Assembly: GCA_028335865.1 (NCBI GenBank)
Contig: JAOKTA010000001.1
Coordinates: forward strand, 20,381-84,380
Direction of reading: 5' to 3'
DNA from: Candidatus Nitrosopumilus sp.
Lineage (GTDB): Archaea > Thermoproteota > Nitrososphaeria > Nitrososphaerales > Nitrosopumilaceae
Length of the DNA: 64,000 nucleotides
Below the pieces are notes generated by a model. It had not been told where the DNA came from, ran no database searches, and saw only the letters and a list, made by a program, of their open reading frames with translations. Position numbers and translations under genes: made by a program. Shown piece after piece: positions 8,320-17,051 of this stretch (positions are counted from its first letter, which is position 1; each line of letters starts with the position of its first letter).

Positions 8320-9237
8320 ATGAAACTGCCTCTTTCAAAATATGTTTGGTTTGATGGAAAATATATGCCTGCAGAAAAAGCCCAAGTTCCAATAACCACT
8401 CACGCTATCCATTATGGAACATCAGTTTTTGAAGGAATTAGGGCATATTGGAATGGAAAAAATCTACACGTGTTTAGATTAGAAGAACATGTAAAACGAT
8501 TTAGAAAATCAGGTCAATTTTACAATATTTCATTAAATTTTACAGATAGTGAAATTGCTAATGCAGTAATTGGTATTTGTAAAAAAAATAATATTAAAAA
8601 ATCATGTTACATTAGACCATTTTATTTTGTAGGAGATTATGGAATTAGTCTCCATGTAACAGAAAAAGCTCCAACAAATGTTGCAATTTTTACATTTCCG
8701 TTTGGAGATTTATTTGATAAAAATGGAATTACTGCAGCAATTGTATCGTGGAGAAAATTCTCAGATAATTCTACACCCACACAAGCAAAAATGGGTGGAA
8801 ATTATCTAAATTCAATTATTGCAACACAAGAAGCAAAAAGAAACGGTGTAGATGAGGCAATTCTACTTGATCAAAATGGAAATGTAAGTGAAGCTCCAGG
8901 AGAAAACATATTCATCGTAAAAGATGGGCAATTAATTACACCGTCATTATCATCTTCAGCATTAGAAGGCATAACTAGAGATGCAATACTCAAAATTGGA
9001 AAAGATTTAGACATAGATGTAGTTGAACGAAACTTTACGAGAAGCGAACTAATAATTTCAGATGAGATTTTTCTAACAGGTACAGCTGCAGAAATTACAC
9101 CAGTAATTTCTATGGATTCCAAAAAAATAGGTAATGGAAAACCAGGAGATATTACAAAAAAAATGATGCAAGAGTATTCAGACATCGTAATGAATAAAAA
9201 TATTGATTACGCTCATTGGTTAACTGAGGTCTATTAA
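8320..9237 (+). CDS. ilvE: Branched-chain amino acid aminotransferase (class IV PLP enzyme), copy 1
   Basis: A fold-type IV aminotransferase, expected to transfer the amino group between glutamate and branched-chain 2-oxo acids. Visible: YVWFDGKYMPAEKA and HAIHYGTSVFEGIRAY at the N-terminus, the PLP lysine in QAKMGGNYLNSI (~residue 158), EAPGENIFIV, and the phosphate-binding FLTGTAAEITPV. TTG 8314 and ATG 8320 are both possible starts. A second copy lies at 52172-53086. This copy abuts a Gfo/Idh/MocA dehydrogenase and sugar-type genes, so its substrate might be other than Val/Leu/Ile; D-amino acid transaminases share the fold. Confidence 0.88.
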   Translation: MKLPLSKYVWFDGKYMPAEKAQVPITTHAIHYGTSVFEGIRAYWNGKNLHVFRLEEHVKRFRKSGQFYNISLNFTDSEIANAVIGICKKNNIKKSCYIRPFYFVGDYGISLHVTEKAPTNVAIFTFPFGDLFDKNGITAAIVSWRKFSDNSTPTQAKMGGNYLNSIIATQEAKRNGVDEAILLDQNGNVSEAPGENIFIVKDGQLITPSLSSSALEGITRDAILKIGKDLDIDVVERNFTRSELIISDEIFLTGTAAEITPVISMDSKKIGNGKPGDITKKMMQEYSDIVMNKNIDYAHWLTEVY

Positions 9238-10173
9238 ATGAAAATTGTACAAATTGGAACAGGAGGCTGGGGTAAGAATCATACCAGAATTTTATCAGAA
9301 TTAGGTGTACTTGTGGCCATATGTGATGCTAATCATGAAAAAAGTAAGGAATATGGAGAAAAGTATGCTGTAAATTATTATCAATCATTAGATGAATTAT
9401 TAAATTCTGAAGAATTTGATGGTGCATTTGTAGTGACACCTACATCAACACATACAGAAATTGCAATGAAGTTATTGGAAGCTAGAAAACATGTTTTTGT
9501 AGAAAAGCCAATGACATACAAATCTGAGGACGGTGAAAAACTTGCTAGACTTGCAGAAAAAAATAAGGTTATTCTCACATGCGGGTATATTGAAAGATTC
9601 AATCCTGCAGTAGATGTTGTAAAAAAAATAGTTGATGAAAAAAAATACGGGGATCTAGTTATGCTTGAATTTCATAGAGAGAATAGAATGCCATTGCATA
9701 TCAAAGATGTCGGAATTATCTATGATACTTCAGTTCACGACATAGATACTGCAAATTGGTTGTTTAATGATATGCCTCAAGTAGTTTTTGCACGTGCAGG
9801 GAAAATTAAACACGAACATGAAGATTTTGCAAGTATTATGTTAGGATATAAAAATAATAAAGTTGCAATTATTTCATCAAATTGGATTACACCAAAAAAA
9901 GTGAGAAAATTTAGTGCAGTATGTACAGAAGCAATTATTTCATCAGACTTTCTCACTCAAGAAATTACAATTGAAAAAGAGGATGAATCCCAAACTATCA
10001 AAAATGAAAAACAAGAACCATTAATGTTAGAAATTCAGAATTTCTTAGAAGCCATTACGGATAAAAGTAAACAAATTGTTAAATCACAAGAAGCAGTAAA
10101 TGTTACAAAAATTGCCGAAGCGGCACTTTTATCTAGTCAAAAAGGAATCCCAATTTATCTGGATTTAAAATGA
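9238..10173 (+). CDS. Gfo/Idh/MocA-family NAD(P)-dependent oxidoreductase
   Basis: A sugar dehydrogenase-type enzyme. Residues 1-12 form the Rossmann motif (IGTGGWGKNH), and VEKPMT at about 92 is the family EKP motif with the catalytic Lys. The HDIDTANWLF segment at about 174-183 supplies the second catalytic H/D region. It begins at the base after the ilvE stop and overlaps the next gene by 4 bp. With the hexapeptide acyltransferase downstream it resembles the WlbA/WlbB pair that makes acetamido uronic acids for surface glycans; this is inference from family and order. Confidence 0.87.
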   Translation: MKIVQIGTGGWGKNHTRILSELGVLVAICDANHEKSKEYGEKYAVNYYQSLDELLNSEEFDGAFVVTPTSTHTEIAMKLLEARKHVFVEKPMTYKSEDGEKLARLAEKNKVILTCGYIERFNPAVDVVKKIVDEKKYGDLVMLEFHRENRMPLHIKDVGIIYDTSVHDIDTANWLFNDMPQVVFARAGKIKHEHEDFASIMLGYKNNKVAIISSNWITPKKVRKFSAVCTEAIISSDFLTQEITIEKEDESQTIKNEKQEPLMLEIQNFLEAITDKSKQIVKSQEAVNVTKIAEAALLSSQKGIPIYLDLK

Positions 10174-10439
10174 ATAAAACAATGATGGAGATACTAGCAT
10201 GTCCAATAGACAAGAATCATCCCTTAGAGTTATTTGAAATCAAAGAAAAAGATGATGTAGTGATTGAGGGTGCAATATTTTGTTCAAAGTGTTCCAGATT
10301 TTATCCAATTATGGAGGAAATTCCAATAATGTTACCAGATGATCTTAGAGATAAAAAACATGAAATAGAATTTTTAAATAAAAACAAAGACAAATTGCCT
10401 GAAAAAATTATTAGTGAAGCAAATCCATGGCATTTGTAA
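10170..10439 (+). CDS. Trm112-family small zinc-ribbon-like protein
   Basis: An 89-residue protein of the Trm112/UPF0434 family, whose members activate methyltransferases in eukaryotes and archaea. The pattern MEILACPIDKNHPLELFE followed by GAIFCSKCSRFYPIMEEIPIMLPDDLR is diagnostic. The Cys pair CSKC is present while the first half has a single Cys (ACPIDK), as in many members. It overlaps the upstream dehydrogenase by 4 bp (ATGA) and ends 4 bp before the acyltransferase start, so the genes are co-translated. Confidence 0.85.
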   Translation: MNKTMMEILACPIDKNHPLELFEIKEKDDVVIEGAIFCSKCSRFYPIMEEIPIMLPDDLRDKKHEIEFLNKNKDKLPEKIISEANPWHL

Positions 10440-10443
10440 GGCA

Positions 10444-10920
10444 ATGGTTACAAATTTTATTTCTGAAAAAGCAATAATTGGAAAAAATGTGCAAATATGG
10501 CATTTTTCATATGTAGGAGATAATGTTGAAATTGGAGATAATGTAAAAATTGGATCCCTTGCACATATTGATTATGATGTAAAAATTGGAGATAATACAA
10601 AAATTGAAGGGCAAGCATACATCCCACCATTGTGTAGAATTGGAAAAAATGTGTTCATTGGTCCAGCAGCTGTTTTAACAAATGATCCATTTCCAATGTG
10701 TGACAAAATGGTAGGAGTTACAATTGAAGATAATGCAATAATTGGTGCACGTGCAGTGATTAAAGCAGGAATTACAGTTGGAAAAAATAGCGTTGTTGCA
10801 ATGGGTGCAATTGTAACAAGAGATGTTGATGAAAATACTGTGGTTGCAGGGTCACCAGCTTTTCTAAGATACAGCAGAGAAGAGTATGACAAAAAAAGAA
10901 AAAAATGGATAGAAAGTTAA
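10444..10920 (+). CDS. Hexapeptide-repeat (LbH) N-acetyltransferase
   Basis: A left-handed beta-helix acyltransferase. Imperfect hexapeptides run through the whole protein (IGKNVQ, VGDNVE, IGDNVK, IGDNTK, IGKNVF, IGARAV, VGKNSV), ending in TVVAGSPAFLRY, a normal LbH cap. The overall plan resembles WlbB/WbpD UDP-amino-sugar N-acetyltransferases. I start at ATG 10444, because the track start (GTG 10414) would overlap the Trm112-like gene by 26 bp and adds non-homologous residues. Likely works with the Gfo/Idh/MocA protein on a nucleotide sugar. Confidence 0.86.
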   Translation: MVTNFISEKAIIGKNVQIWHFSYVGDNVEIGDNVKIGSLAHIDYDVKIGDNTKIEGQAYIPPLCRIGKNVFIGPAAVLTNDPFPMCDKMVGVTIEDNAIIGARAVIKAGITVGKNSVVAMGAIVTRDVDENTVVAGSPAFLRYSREEYDKKRKKWIES

Positions 10921-11147
10921 GAATTTAATTCTTTTTTAAAAATCCAATTTTTTAATTTAGATAAAATTAAAATCCATATTACAACCAATATCAAAGCAAT
11001 AGTTACTTTAAGTCCAGATGCAATTATCCAATGAAAATCACCAAATTGTTGAATAGTAAACGGACCCAACAAAACAACCATGATACCGCCGCCAATAATT
11101 ATCAAACCCCACATTGCAAATAAGAAACCATAAAGACCAGATTTCAA
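10917..11147 (-). CDS. Small two-helix membrane protein, unknown function
   Basis: 76 residues with two predicted membrane helices (about 6-28 and 42-64) and a Lys-rich C-terminal end. It overlaps the upstream GT4 glycosyltransferase by 4 bp, so it is the last gene of the replication/glycosyltransferase operon. Its 3' end overlaps the convergent acyltransferase by 4 bp. I recognise no family. Confidence 0.7.
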   Translation of the reverse strand: MKSGLYGFLFAMWGLIIIGGGIMVVLLGPFTIQQFGDFHWIIASGLKVTIALILVVIWILILSKLKNWIFKKELNS

Positions 11148-12136
11148 AGAGAAACACCCATCATAAATGCAGTAATAATAGCTAAAATTCCCGAAAATAT
11201 TGCAAGTTTAAAAATTGCAAGTCCAACTTGTTTTTCAGATAAAGGACCATTTGCGAGAATTAATCTCACTAAAGTTACAGGGGCCGTTTTATCATTTGTT
11301 GCCTTTAATTTAAAATCACTAGTAAATTCAACAGGTTTTCCTTTGATTTGTCTATGTTCAACTATTCGTTTTACGCTTGATAAAAACAAAAATGAGTTAA
11401 TTACAGCAGGCAATAGTGCAATTGCTGCAATAATTTCTACACCACCAACAATTGCAATGGTACCATACATAGCGCCAAATGTTAGTGCTCCAGAATCTCC
11501 AGGAAAAATCTTGCTAGGTATCTTATGATATTTGTAGAATGCTAATGAAACAAATGCCAAAGGTAAACTAACGATAGCAATTTCATAATTTCCTAAAATA
11601 AATAAACAGATAGACAAAGTAAAACTTGCAATGACCATAAATCCACTAGCAACACCGTTTAGAACGTCAATAGAATTAATGGTGTTTCCAGTTATAGGAA
11701 TCATAAAAATTATTAATCCAAGATATAGTATTGGAATTTGTACATCTCCAAATAACGGAAATGAAAGGGACGAGTCATATGCACCAAGAAAAATAATTGG
11801 AAGGGCTGCAATTGCAAGAGTTACAGGTTTAAACCAACCTCCCATTACTTTTCTATCATCAACATAACCAATTAGAAATGCCGCTGTAGTTGTAATTATT
11901 ACTGCAAGAATTTCATTAAGTTGAAAAAATCCATAAAGAACAATCTCTGAAACAAGAATTCCCAATATTATTGATATTCCACCAGGTCTTGCAACCATTA
12001 CACTTTCTTTTTTATTCATATCTTTTACGGTAAAATTATTTTTTGTTAAAATTTTGATCAGTGGAGGAGTAGTGAAATAAACTACAGAAAATGAAAGTAT
12101 GCAAGAAATTATTGCAGGAATAATTAATTCAATCAA
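11144..12136 (-). CDS. GT4/MraY-type polyprenyl-phosphate sugar-1-phosphate transferase
   Basis: A membrane enzyme that would move HexNAc-1-phosphate from a UDP-sugar to a polyprenyl or dolichyl phosphate, the first step of lipid-linked glycan assembly. About ten membrane helices. Signature segments are GYVDDRKVMGG, NTINSIDVLNGVASG and KIFPGDSGALTFGAMYG, matching the cytosolic Mg/nucleotide loops of the MraY/WecA/Alg7 family. It overlaps hel308 and the small membrane gene by 4 bp on either side, an odd partner for replication genes. AglH-like activity is probable; the exact sugar is unknown. Confidence 0.88.
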   Translation of the reverse strand: MIELIIPAIISCILSFSVVYFTTPPLIKILTKNNFTVKDMNKKESVMVARPGGISIILGILVSEIVLYGFFQLNEILAVIITTTAAFLIGYVDDRKVMGGWFKPVTLAIAALPIIFLGAYDSSLSFPLFGDVQIPILYLGLIIFMIPITGNTINSIDVLNGVASGFMVIASFTLSICLFILGNYEIAIVSLPLAFVSLAFYKYHKIPSKIFPGDSGALTFGAMYGTIAIVGGVEIIAAIALLPAVINSFLFLSSVKRIVEHRQIKGKPVEFTSDFKLKATNDKTAPVTLVRLILANGPLSEKQVGLAIFKLAIFSGILAIITAFMMGVSL

Positions 12137-14262
12137 TATCTGACCTTCTTTAATTCAGCTTTTATGTTATTTGCAATAGTTGAACCAATTTTATCAATTT
12201 CGCCCAATTTATGAGTAGGAATTTTTTCCAAATCATCTAGATTTTTTACATTATGCTTAAACAATACACGTGCCCTAACTCTTCCAATTCCTTTTACACG
12301 TACCAAATCTAGCAATTCCTCTCTAATCCCATAAACTACTCTTTTTCTTAAATCGTTAAATTCTTCAAGTAAATCAGGTCTTTCAATATGCTTAGCAATC
12401 TCTCTTAAACAGTAAGATAGCCAATTTGCATTTTCTACCATTCTATGCATGTCTCCAGCCTCAATTCCAAGAGTATCAGATAGAGAAAGTTCAGTAGATT
12501 CAGTAATCCACATCTGTAAAGCCAAAAGACTTCGAGAGCAATCATATTCTGAAATGGGTTCAATTAATTCTGAAGAATGATTTTCAATCATGAGACTAGT
12601 TGATTCATAGTCTTTATTTCGAAGTGAAAATTTAGGAAAAAATTCTTCGCAATTTATCATTAGATGTAAAAATCCAAAAGTATGTTTTTGCTGGTTAGAC
12701 ACATTATCTATTGCATCTCTAAAATATGTTGCAGTAAGTGGATCAATGTAAAGCATTGAAGTCTTTTTTCCAAATGCAGTTCCAGCATATCTATCACCTT
12801 TTTTAATTATTAATTGTTGGGAAGAAAGAAAACGTAAAGAAATGTTAATTGCAAAACTTAGTGTAGCTTTTGAAGATTGTAATCCGCCTAATGTTTGTAA
12901 AAAGAATTCAAGAAGTTCTTCTTTTTTTATTCCAGGATTTATAACAATTACACTTAGAATATGTGTTCTAAGAGATTTATCTTCAGTAATTTTTGAAACT
13001 ATAGGTTCTGGCTCACCATGAATATAATATTCAGTTAAATCCTCAGTGTTACCATTTCCAACAATAATGGATTCACCATAATCATCGTATTGTGGTCTTC
13101 CAGCTCTACCGCAAAGTTGTTTGTATTCTAAAATACTAATGGGTCTATTTGCACCAATTTTTGCATTATATCTATTAATATTTGAAATTACAACTCTTCT
13201 TGCTGGAAGATTAACCCCAGCAGCCAAGGTTGGAGTTGAGGATAATAATTTGATGGTACCATTACGGAATTCTTTTTCTACAATTTCTCTACATTTTTGA
13301 TTTAATCCTGCATGATGAAATGCAACTCCTTTTTTTACAAGAATTGCCAAAGTTTTTACAATTTCTGTATGCTCATTTTCTGCAAGGATTTGTTTTGATG
13401 TTTTTTCTAATGCTGTCAATTCTTTTTTTTGTAAGAATTGTGAAATAATATCAGATGCTTTTGTTGCAAGCGATTTTGAACTTACCCTAGTTGCTGCAAA
13501 AACTAGAGACTGACCACCTTCTTGAACACATTGTACGCCTAAATCAATTGGAATTCCACGTAAACTAGGTTTAACCTCAAATGTTTTACCATCGCTCATT
13601 GTAACTTGCCCTCCGTCACATACTCCTTCAGATAATGGAACTGGTCTCCAGTCGTTTTTTACTAATTTACAATCAAGCCATTTTGCAATTTCATCAGAAT
13701 TAGTTATCGTTGCACTAAGACCAACAATTTGAGGTTTAGTATCTAATAATTTTAAATGAGTTAAAATCATTTCAAGTGTTGGTCCTCTACCTTCATCTCC
13801 GATCAGATGAACTTCATCAGATATCACCAGACCAATTTCTTCAACCCATTCAGCACCATGTCTAATTATAGAATCCATTTTTTCATTTGTTAAAATCAAC
13901 ACGTTACTATTTTCTAAATTTTTTTCAATATGTTCAAAATCTCCAGTAGAAATACCAATTTTAATTTTTTTTCCAATTGAAATTTTTTCTAATTTTTTAA
14001 ACTCTGTAAATTTTTCAGCAGCTAATGCACGTAATGGACTAAGATAAACTACCTTGCCATTATTTTTTGAAAGGTAACTAAGCATTGCAAGCATTGCAAT
14101 CAAAGTTTTTCCACTGGCAGTAGGTGCAGAAACTAAAATACTTTTTCCATCCAATAATCCAAACTTAACACTATCAGCTTGCGGAGGATATAATTTTTCA
14201 TATCCTTGTGATTTTAAAAAATTAATTGCAGAGTCTGGAAGTGCTAGCGTATCTATTTTCAT
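12133..14262 (-). CDS. hel308: Hel308-type Ski2-family DNA helicase
   Basis: An ATP-dependent 3'-5' helicase thought to act on stalled forks. Motif I is SAPTASGKTL (~residue 47), motif II DEVH, motif III LSATI, motif VI QLCGRAGRPQYDDYG. The C-terminal region has a helical ratchet domain and a helix-hairpin-helix segment LVRVKGIGRVRARVLFKHNVKNLDDL. Length 709 matches archaeal Hel308. It overlaps mcm (4 bp) and the GT4 gene (4 bp), so it is co-transcribed with the replicative helicase. Confidence 0.93.
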   Translation of the reverse strand: MKIDTLALPDSAINFLKSQGYEKLYPPQADSVKFGLLDGKSILVSAPTASGKTLIAMLAMLSYLSKNNGKVVYLSPLRALAAEKFTEFKKLEKISIGKKIKIGISTGDFEHIEKNLENSNVLILTNEKMDSIIRHGAEWVEEIGLVISDEVHLIGDEGRGPTLEMILTHLKLLDTKPQIVGLSATITNSDEIAKWLDCKLVKNDWRPVPLSEGVCDGGQVTMSDGKTFEVKPSLRGIPIDLGVQCVQEGGQSLVFAATRVSSKSLATKASDIISQFLQKKELTALEKTSKQILAENEHTEIVKTLAILVKKGVAFHHAGLNQKCREIVEKEFRNGTIKLLSSTPTLAAGVNLPARRVVISNINRYNAKIGANRPISILEYKQLCGRAGRPQYDDYGESIIVGNGNTEDLTEYYIHGEPEPIVSKITEDKSLRTHILSVIVINPGIKKEELLEFFLQTLGGLQSSKATLSFAINISLRFLSSQQLIIKKGDRYAGTAFGKKTSMLYIDPLTATYFRDAIDNVSNQQKHTFGFLHLMINCEEFFPKFSLRNKDYESTSLMIENHSSELIEPISEYDCSRSLLALQMWITESTELSLSDTLGIEAGDMHRMVENANWLSYCLREIAKHIERPDLLEEFNDLRKRVVYGIREELLDLVRVKGIGRVRARVLFKHNVKNLDDLEKIPTHKLGEIDKIGSTIANNIKAELKKVRY

Positions 14263-16346
14263 ACTCGATTATAATGACCAGGTTTTGATTCATAAATAGA
14301 TGCTTCTCTAAGCATTCTTCTAATGTAGTTTCTTGCTTCTTCTTCACTAAATTTTTCACTTTTTTCAAGTTCTTCTACAAATGCTCTTTCTTCAACTGGG
14401 ACTTTATTATCACCTTCAAGACTTTTTAGTATATCCATGAATAATTGCATTTTTGAAACCTCACTTCTAGGTCTACCTTGTAAAACACCAAGATCAACTT
14501 TACCAGTATTAACATCAACACCAGCATCTTGAAGCATGCTTTGAATTAGAAATATGGCACGGTCAGCATCTTCCTCTTCAACCTTGTCTTTCATGAGTAA
14601 TCTAGCCCTGGCTGTTGAAAGTCGAATAATTCCTTCTAATTGTCTAGGAGTGACAGTAATCATTTCTTCAGATTCTACATTTCTCATCTGTAAATAATAA
14701 TCAAGAATTTTTGCTTCAGCTTCTTTTGTTAATTCAGGGGTACCGCGTTTTGCATATGAAAGGTATTTTGTTAACAAATCAACTTCAACTACAGATTTTT
14801 TATCAGTTCCAGAGCTAGTATTTCTTCTAATGATATGTGTTGCAATTTGCGTATCTTTTTCTTTACTAGGAATATCCCTAACAACAAAAATCAAATCAAA
14901 TCTTGTCAATAGAGGAATAGGTAAATTTACATTTTCTGTAATATTTTTGAATGGATCATATTTTCCATACATAGGGTTTGCTGCAGCTAAAATTGATGTT
15001 CTAGCATTGAGGGTAGCTACAATTCCACCTTTTGCGATACTTGCAGATTGTTGCTCCATAACTTCGTGTAACGCACTTCTATCCTCAGGTTTCATTTTAT
15101 CAAATTCATCTATACTAACTAAACCTTGATCACCAAGTACAACTGCTCCTGCTTCTAACATCATAATTCCAGATTTATCACGAACTACAGCAGCTGTAAG
15201 TCCTGCAGCTGTTGAACCTCTACCAGAAGTGTACAAACCTCTTGGTGCAATTCTTGCACAAAATTTTAACATTTCACTTTTTGCAGTACCAGGATCTCCA
15301 ACTAAAAATACATTGATGTCTCCTCTAATTTTACTGCCGTCACCCAACAATCTTTGATTAGAACCAACAATGAGTAAGAGAATAGCTTCTTTGATTAATG
15401 TCTGACCTTGGATGTGCGGAGCAAAGGAATCTATCAATCTTTGATAAACATCAGAACTTTGACCAAGAGATTTAATTCGTCGTTCATCTTCTGGAGAGAT
15501 TTCTTCTCTTCCAATTTTTCTATCAGTTTTAGAACCACGACCACTCAAAAATTCAATATTATTACCTTCAATTCTCAATCTATACAATCCACTATGACCT
15601 CTTTGAACACCGGCAACAGACTCTTGTTCTACTCTAACTACGCCTGTAAGAATAATTCTGTCACCAGGTCTTGAATTATCAACTAAATCTTGTCTAATTG
15701 TGACATCAACGTAATGAGGTAATTGTCCTGGAGGTAAATCTTCAGGAAGTTCTTGTAACCTAAGAATTTGAAAATCAATAAACTTACTTGCTTCAGGCTT
15801 TAATTCAAAATCTCTTTGTTTGCAACTTGGATTATCACAAATTACAGGTATTTTTGCATCCATTCCTTTTAGTTGAATAATTTTTGTAATGTGCTCATCA
15901 GGACAAGTAAAGACTAATTCTTTTGCAAGTGGTTTTACTTCTGATGCTCTAACAACCATTCCGGAAACACTGGTAATATTTCCAATTGTTTCAGCATTGA
16001 TTTGTCTTAAACTTCTCTCTAATGGAAAATTAGCTATTCTTACACGAACTTCTTCCTTAATTTTTTCTGCATAACCTGGAAATCTTGTTTGCAATGCTTC
16101 CTTAATTGCTCTTCCAAAAGCATCAAAAATTCTATCAGGATTTTCAGAAAATATAATTTCTATTTCAGGTTCAGTTACAAGATCATTATAATCAACTACA
16201 ATGTATTTTGCATTTTTTGGCATCATTGAATCAATGGCATCAACGTATCTGTAATTTCCTTGTTTATCCTTGAATCTAGTTAAAAATTGTTTTACTTTAT
16301 CTGATAATGCAGAATCAGTAAATGTACTAGTTTGCGTATTACTCAT
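14259..16346 (-). CDS. mcm: Replicative minichromosome maintenance helicase MCM
   Basis: The replicative DNA helicase. An N-terminal domain with OB fold and Zn motif comes first; the motif is unusual in having CPDEH in the first half and CDNPSCKQ in the second. The AAA+ core has Walker A GDPGTAKSEMLKF, Walker B SIDEFDKM, sensor 1 AANPMYGKYD and the arginine finger PLLTRFDL. A C-terminal winged helix follows (LEKSEKFSEEEARNYIRRML). 695 residues is typical. Its start overlaps the GINS gene by 8 bp, so helicase and accessory factor are made from one mRNA. Confidence 0.97.
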   Translation of the reverse strand: MSNTQTSTFTDSALSDKVKQFLTRFKDKQGNYRYVDAIDSMMPKNAKYIVVDYNDLVTEPEIEIIFSENPDRIFDAFGRAIKEALQTRFPGYAEKIKEEVRVRIANFPLERSLRQINAETIGNITSVSGMVVRASEVKPLAKELVFTCPDEHITKIIQLKGMDAKIPVICDNPSCKQRDFELKPEASKFIDFQILRLQELPEDLPPGQLPHYVDVTIRQDLVDNSRPGDRIILTGVVRVEQESVAGVQRGHSGLYRLRIEGNNIEFLSGRGSKTDRKIGREEISPEDERRIKSLGQSSDVYQRLIDSFAPHIQGQTLIKEAILLLIVGSNQRLLGDGSKIRGDINVFLVGDPGTAKSEMLKFCARIAPRGLYTSGRGSTAAGLTAAVVRDKSGIMMLEAGAVVLGDQGLVSIDEFDKMKPEDRSALHEVMEQQSASIAKGGIVATLNARTSILAAANPMYGKYDPFKNITENVNLPIPLLTRFDLIFVVRDIPSKEKDTQIATHIIRRNTSSGTDKKSVVEVDLLTKYLSYAKRGTPELTKEAEAKILDYYLQMRNVESEEMITVTPRQLEGIIRLSTARARLLMKDKVEEEDADRAIFLIQSMLQDAGVDVNTGKVDLGVLQGRPRSEVSKMQLFMDILKSLEGDNKVPVEERAFVEELEKSEKFSEEEARNYIRRMLREASIYESKPGHYNRV

Positions 16347-16857
16347 TTCTGGTTCCTCTTACTTGATTTTCAAATTCTTTACTATTATCATAGATAGTTT
16401 TGTAGAAAATATTTTCTTCAACTGTTAGTTGTTTGTAAATATCAGAATTTAGTTTAATAGAATCTGCAAGCTTTACAATTTTACCTCTTCTCATTCTAAA
16501 TAATTCCAATAGTATACTTTCAACTTGATCAAAATCATTGCGGTCAAATTCTTTTATTGATTCTTTTAATTTTATATAAAAATGAGGTTCTAATGTGGAT
16601 AATTGGTATTCTCCAACCATTTTTTCTTTAGATAATGCTTGTTTTAATTGAGTAATCATATCAGGTGAATCCAACGTGCCCACACCGCTATCATTCAAGA
16701 TTTTTCCAATCCATTGAGGCATGTTATTTGTATCACCCTGAATACCTTCAATTTTGATGCCAGCAATATTGTACTTAAAATCCTGATTAACTGTAAGTTT
16801 AGCATCCTTTAGCCTATATCCTATAGTATGCACTTTTTCTATTTTTTCAATTTCCAT
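16339..16857 (-). CDS. Archaeal GINS subunit (Gins51/Sld5-Psf1 type)
   Basis: A component of the CMG-like replicative helicase complex with MCM and GAN/Cdc45. The segment ILLELFRMRRGKIVKLADSIK followed by LTVEENIFYKTIYDNSKEF is the Sld5/Psf1-type alpha domain pattern. Placement directly upstream of mcm is the classical archaeal arrangement. 172 residues. The first gene of the five-gene operon; its upstream region is shared with divergent rfcS and is rich in GATC sites. Confidence 0.87.
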   Translation of the reverse strand: MEIEKIEKVHTIGYRLKDAKLTVNQDFKYNIAGIKIEGIQGDTNNMPQWIGKILNDSGVGTLDSPDMITQLKQALSKEKMVGEYQLSTLEPHFYIKLKESIKEFDRNDFDQVESILLELFRMRRGKIVKLADSIKLNSDIYKQLTVEENIFYKTIYDNSKEFENQVRGTRNE

Positions 16858-16861
16858 ATGA

Positions 16862-16936
16862 GATCACTTATCAATTTTAGATCCTCAAGTATCGGATCGA
16901 TCAATTCTGTTAACAATTTAGTGAGATCATTTGATC
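16862..16936. promoter_or_regulatory. GATC-rich divergent intergenic region (GINS/MCM versus RFC)
   Basis: Six GATC tetranucleotides begin at 16862, 16880, 16895, 16899, 16925 and 16933, within 75 bp of a 194-bp divergent gap. That density is far above what AT-rich sequence should give. It may be a regulatory or methylation-sensitive region; no cdc6/orc1 gene is nearby to support an origin. Confidence 0.4.
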
Positions 16937-17051
16937 CTAATTAATCACAGCCTGACTACAGAGTACATGAGAATAGTTTTTGATTTTAAGATATGGCATA
17001 AGAGAATAACCAATTCGGATTTATTAGTGGGATTAGAGTTTCGATATTCGT

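Noticed and set aside
16858-17051. Replication origin between GINS/MCM and RFC
   Set aside because: Only GATC clustering supports it; no cdc6/orc1 gene or recognisable origin recognition boxes are nearby. Kept as a finding about GATC sites only.
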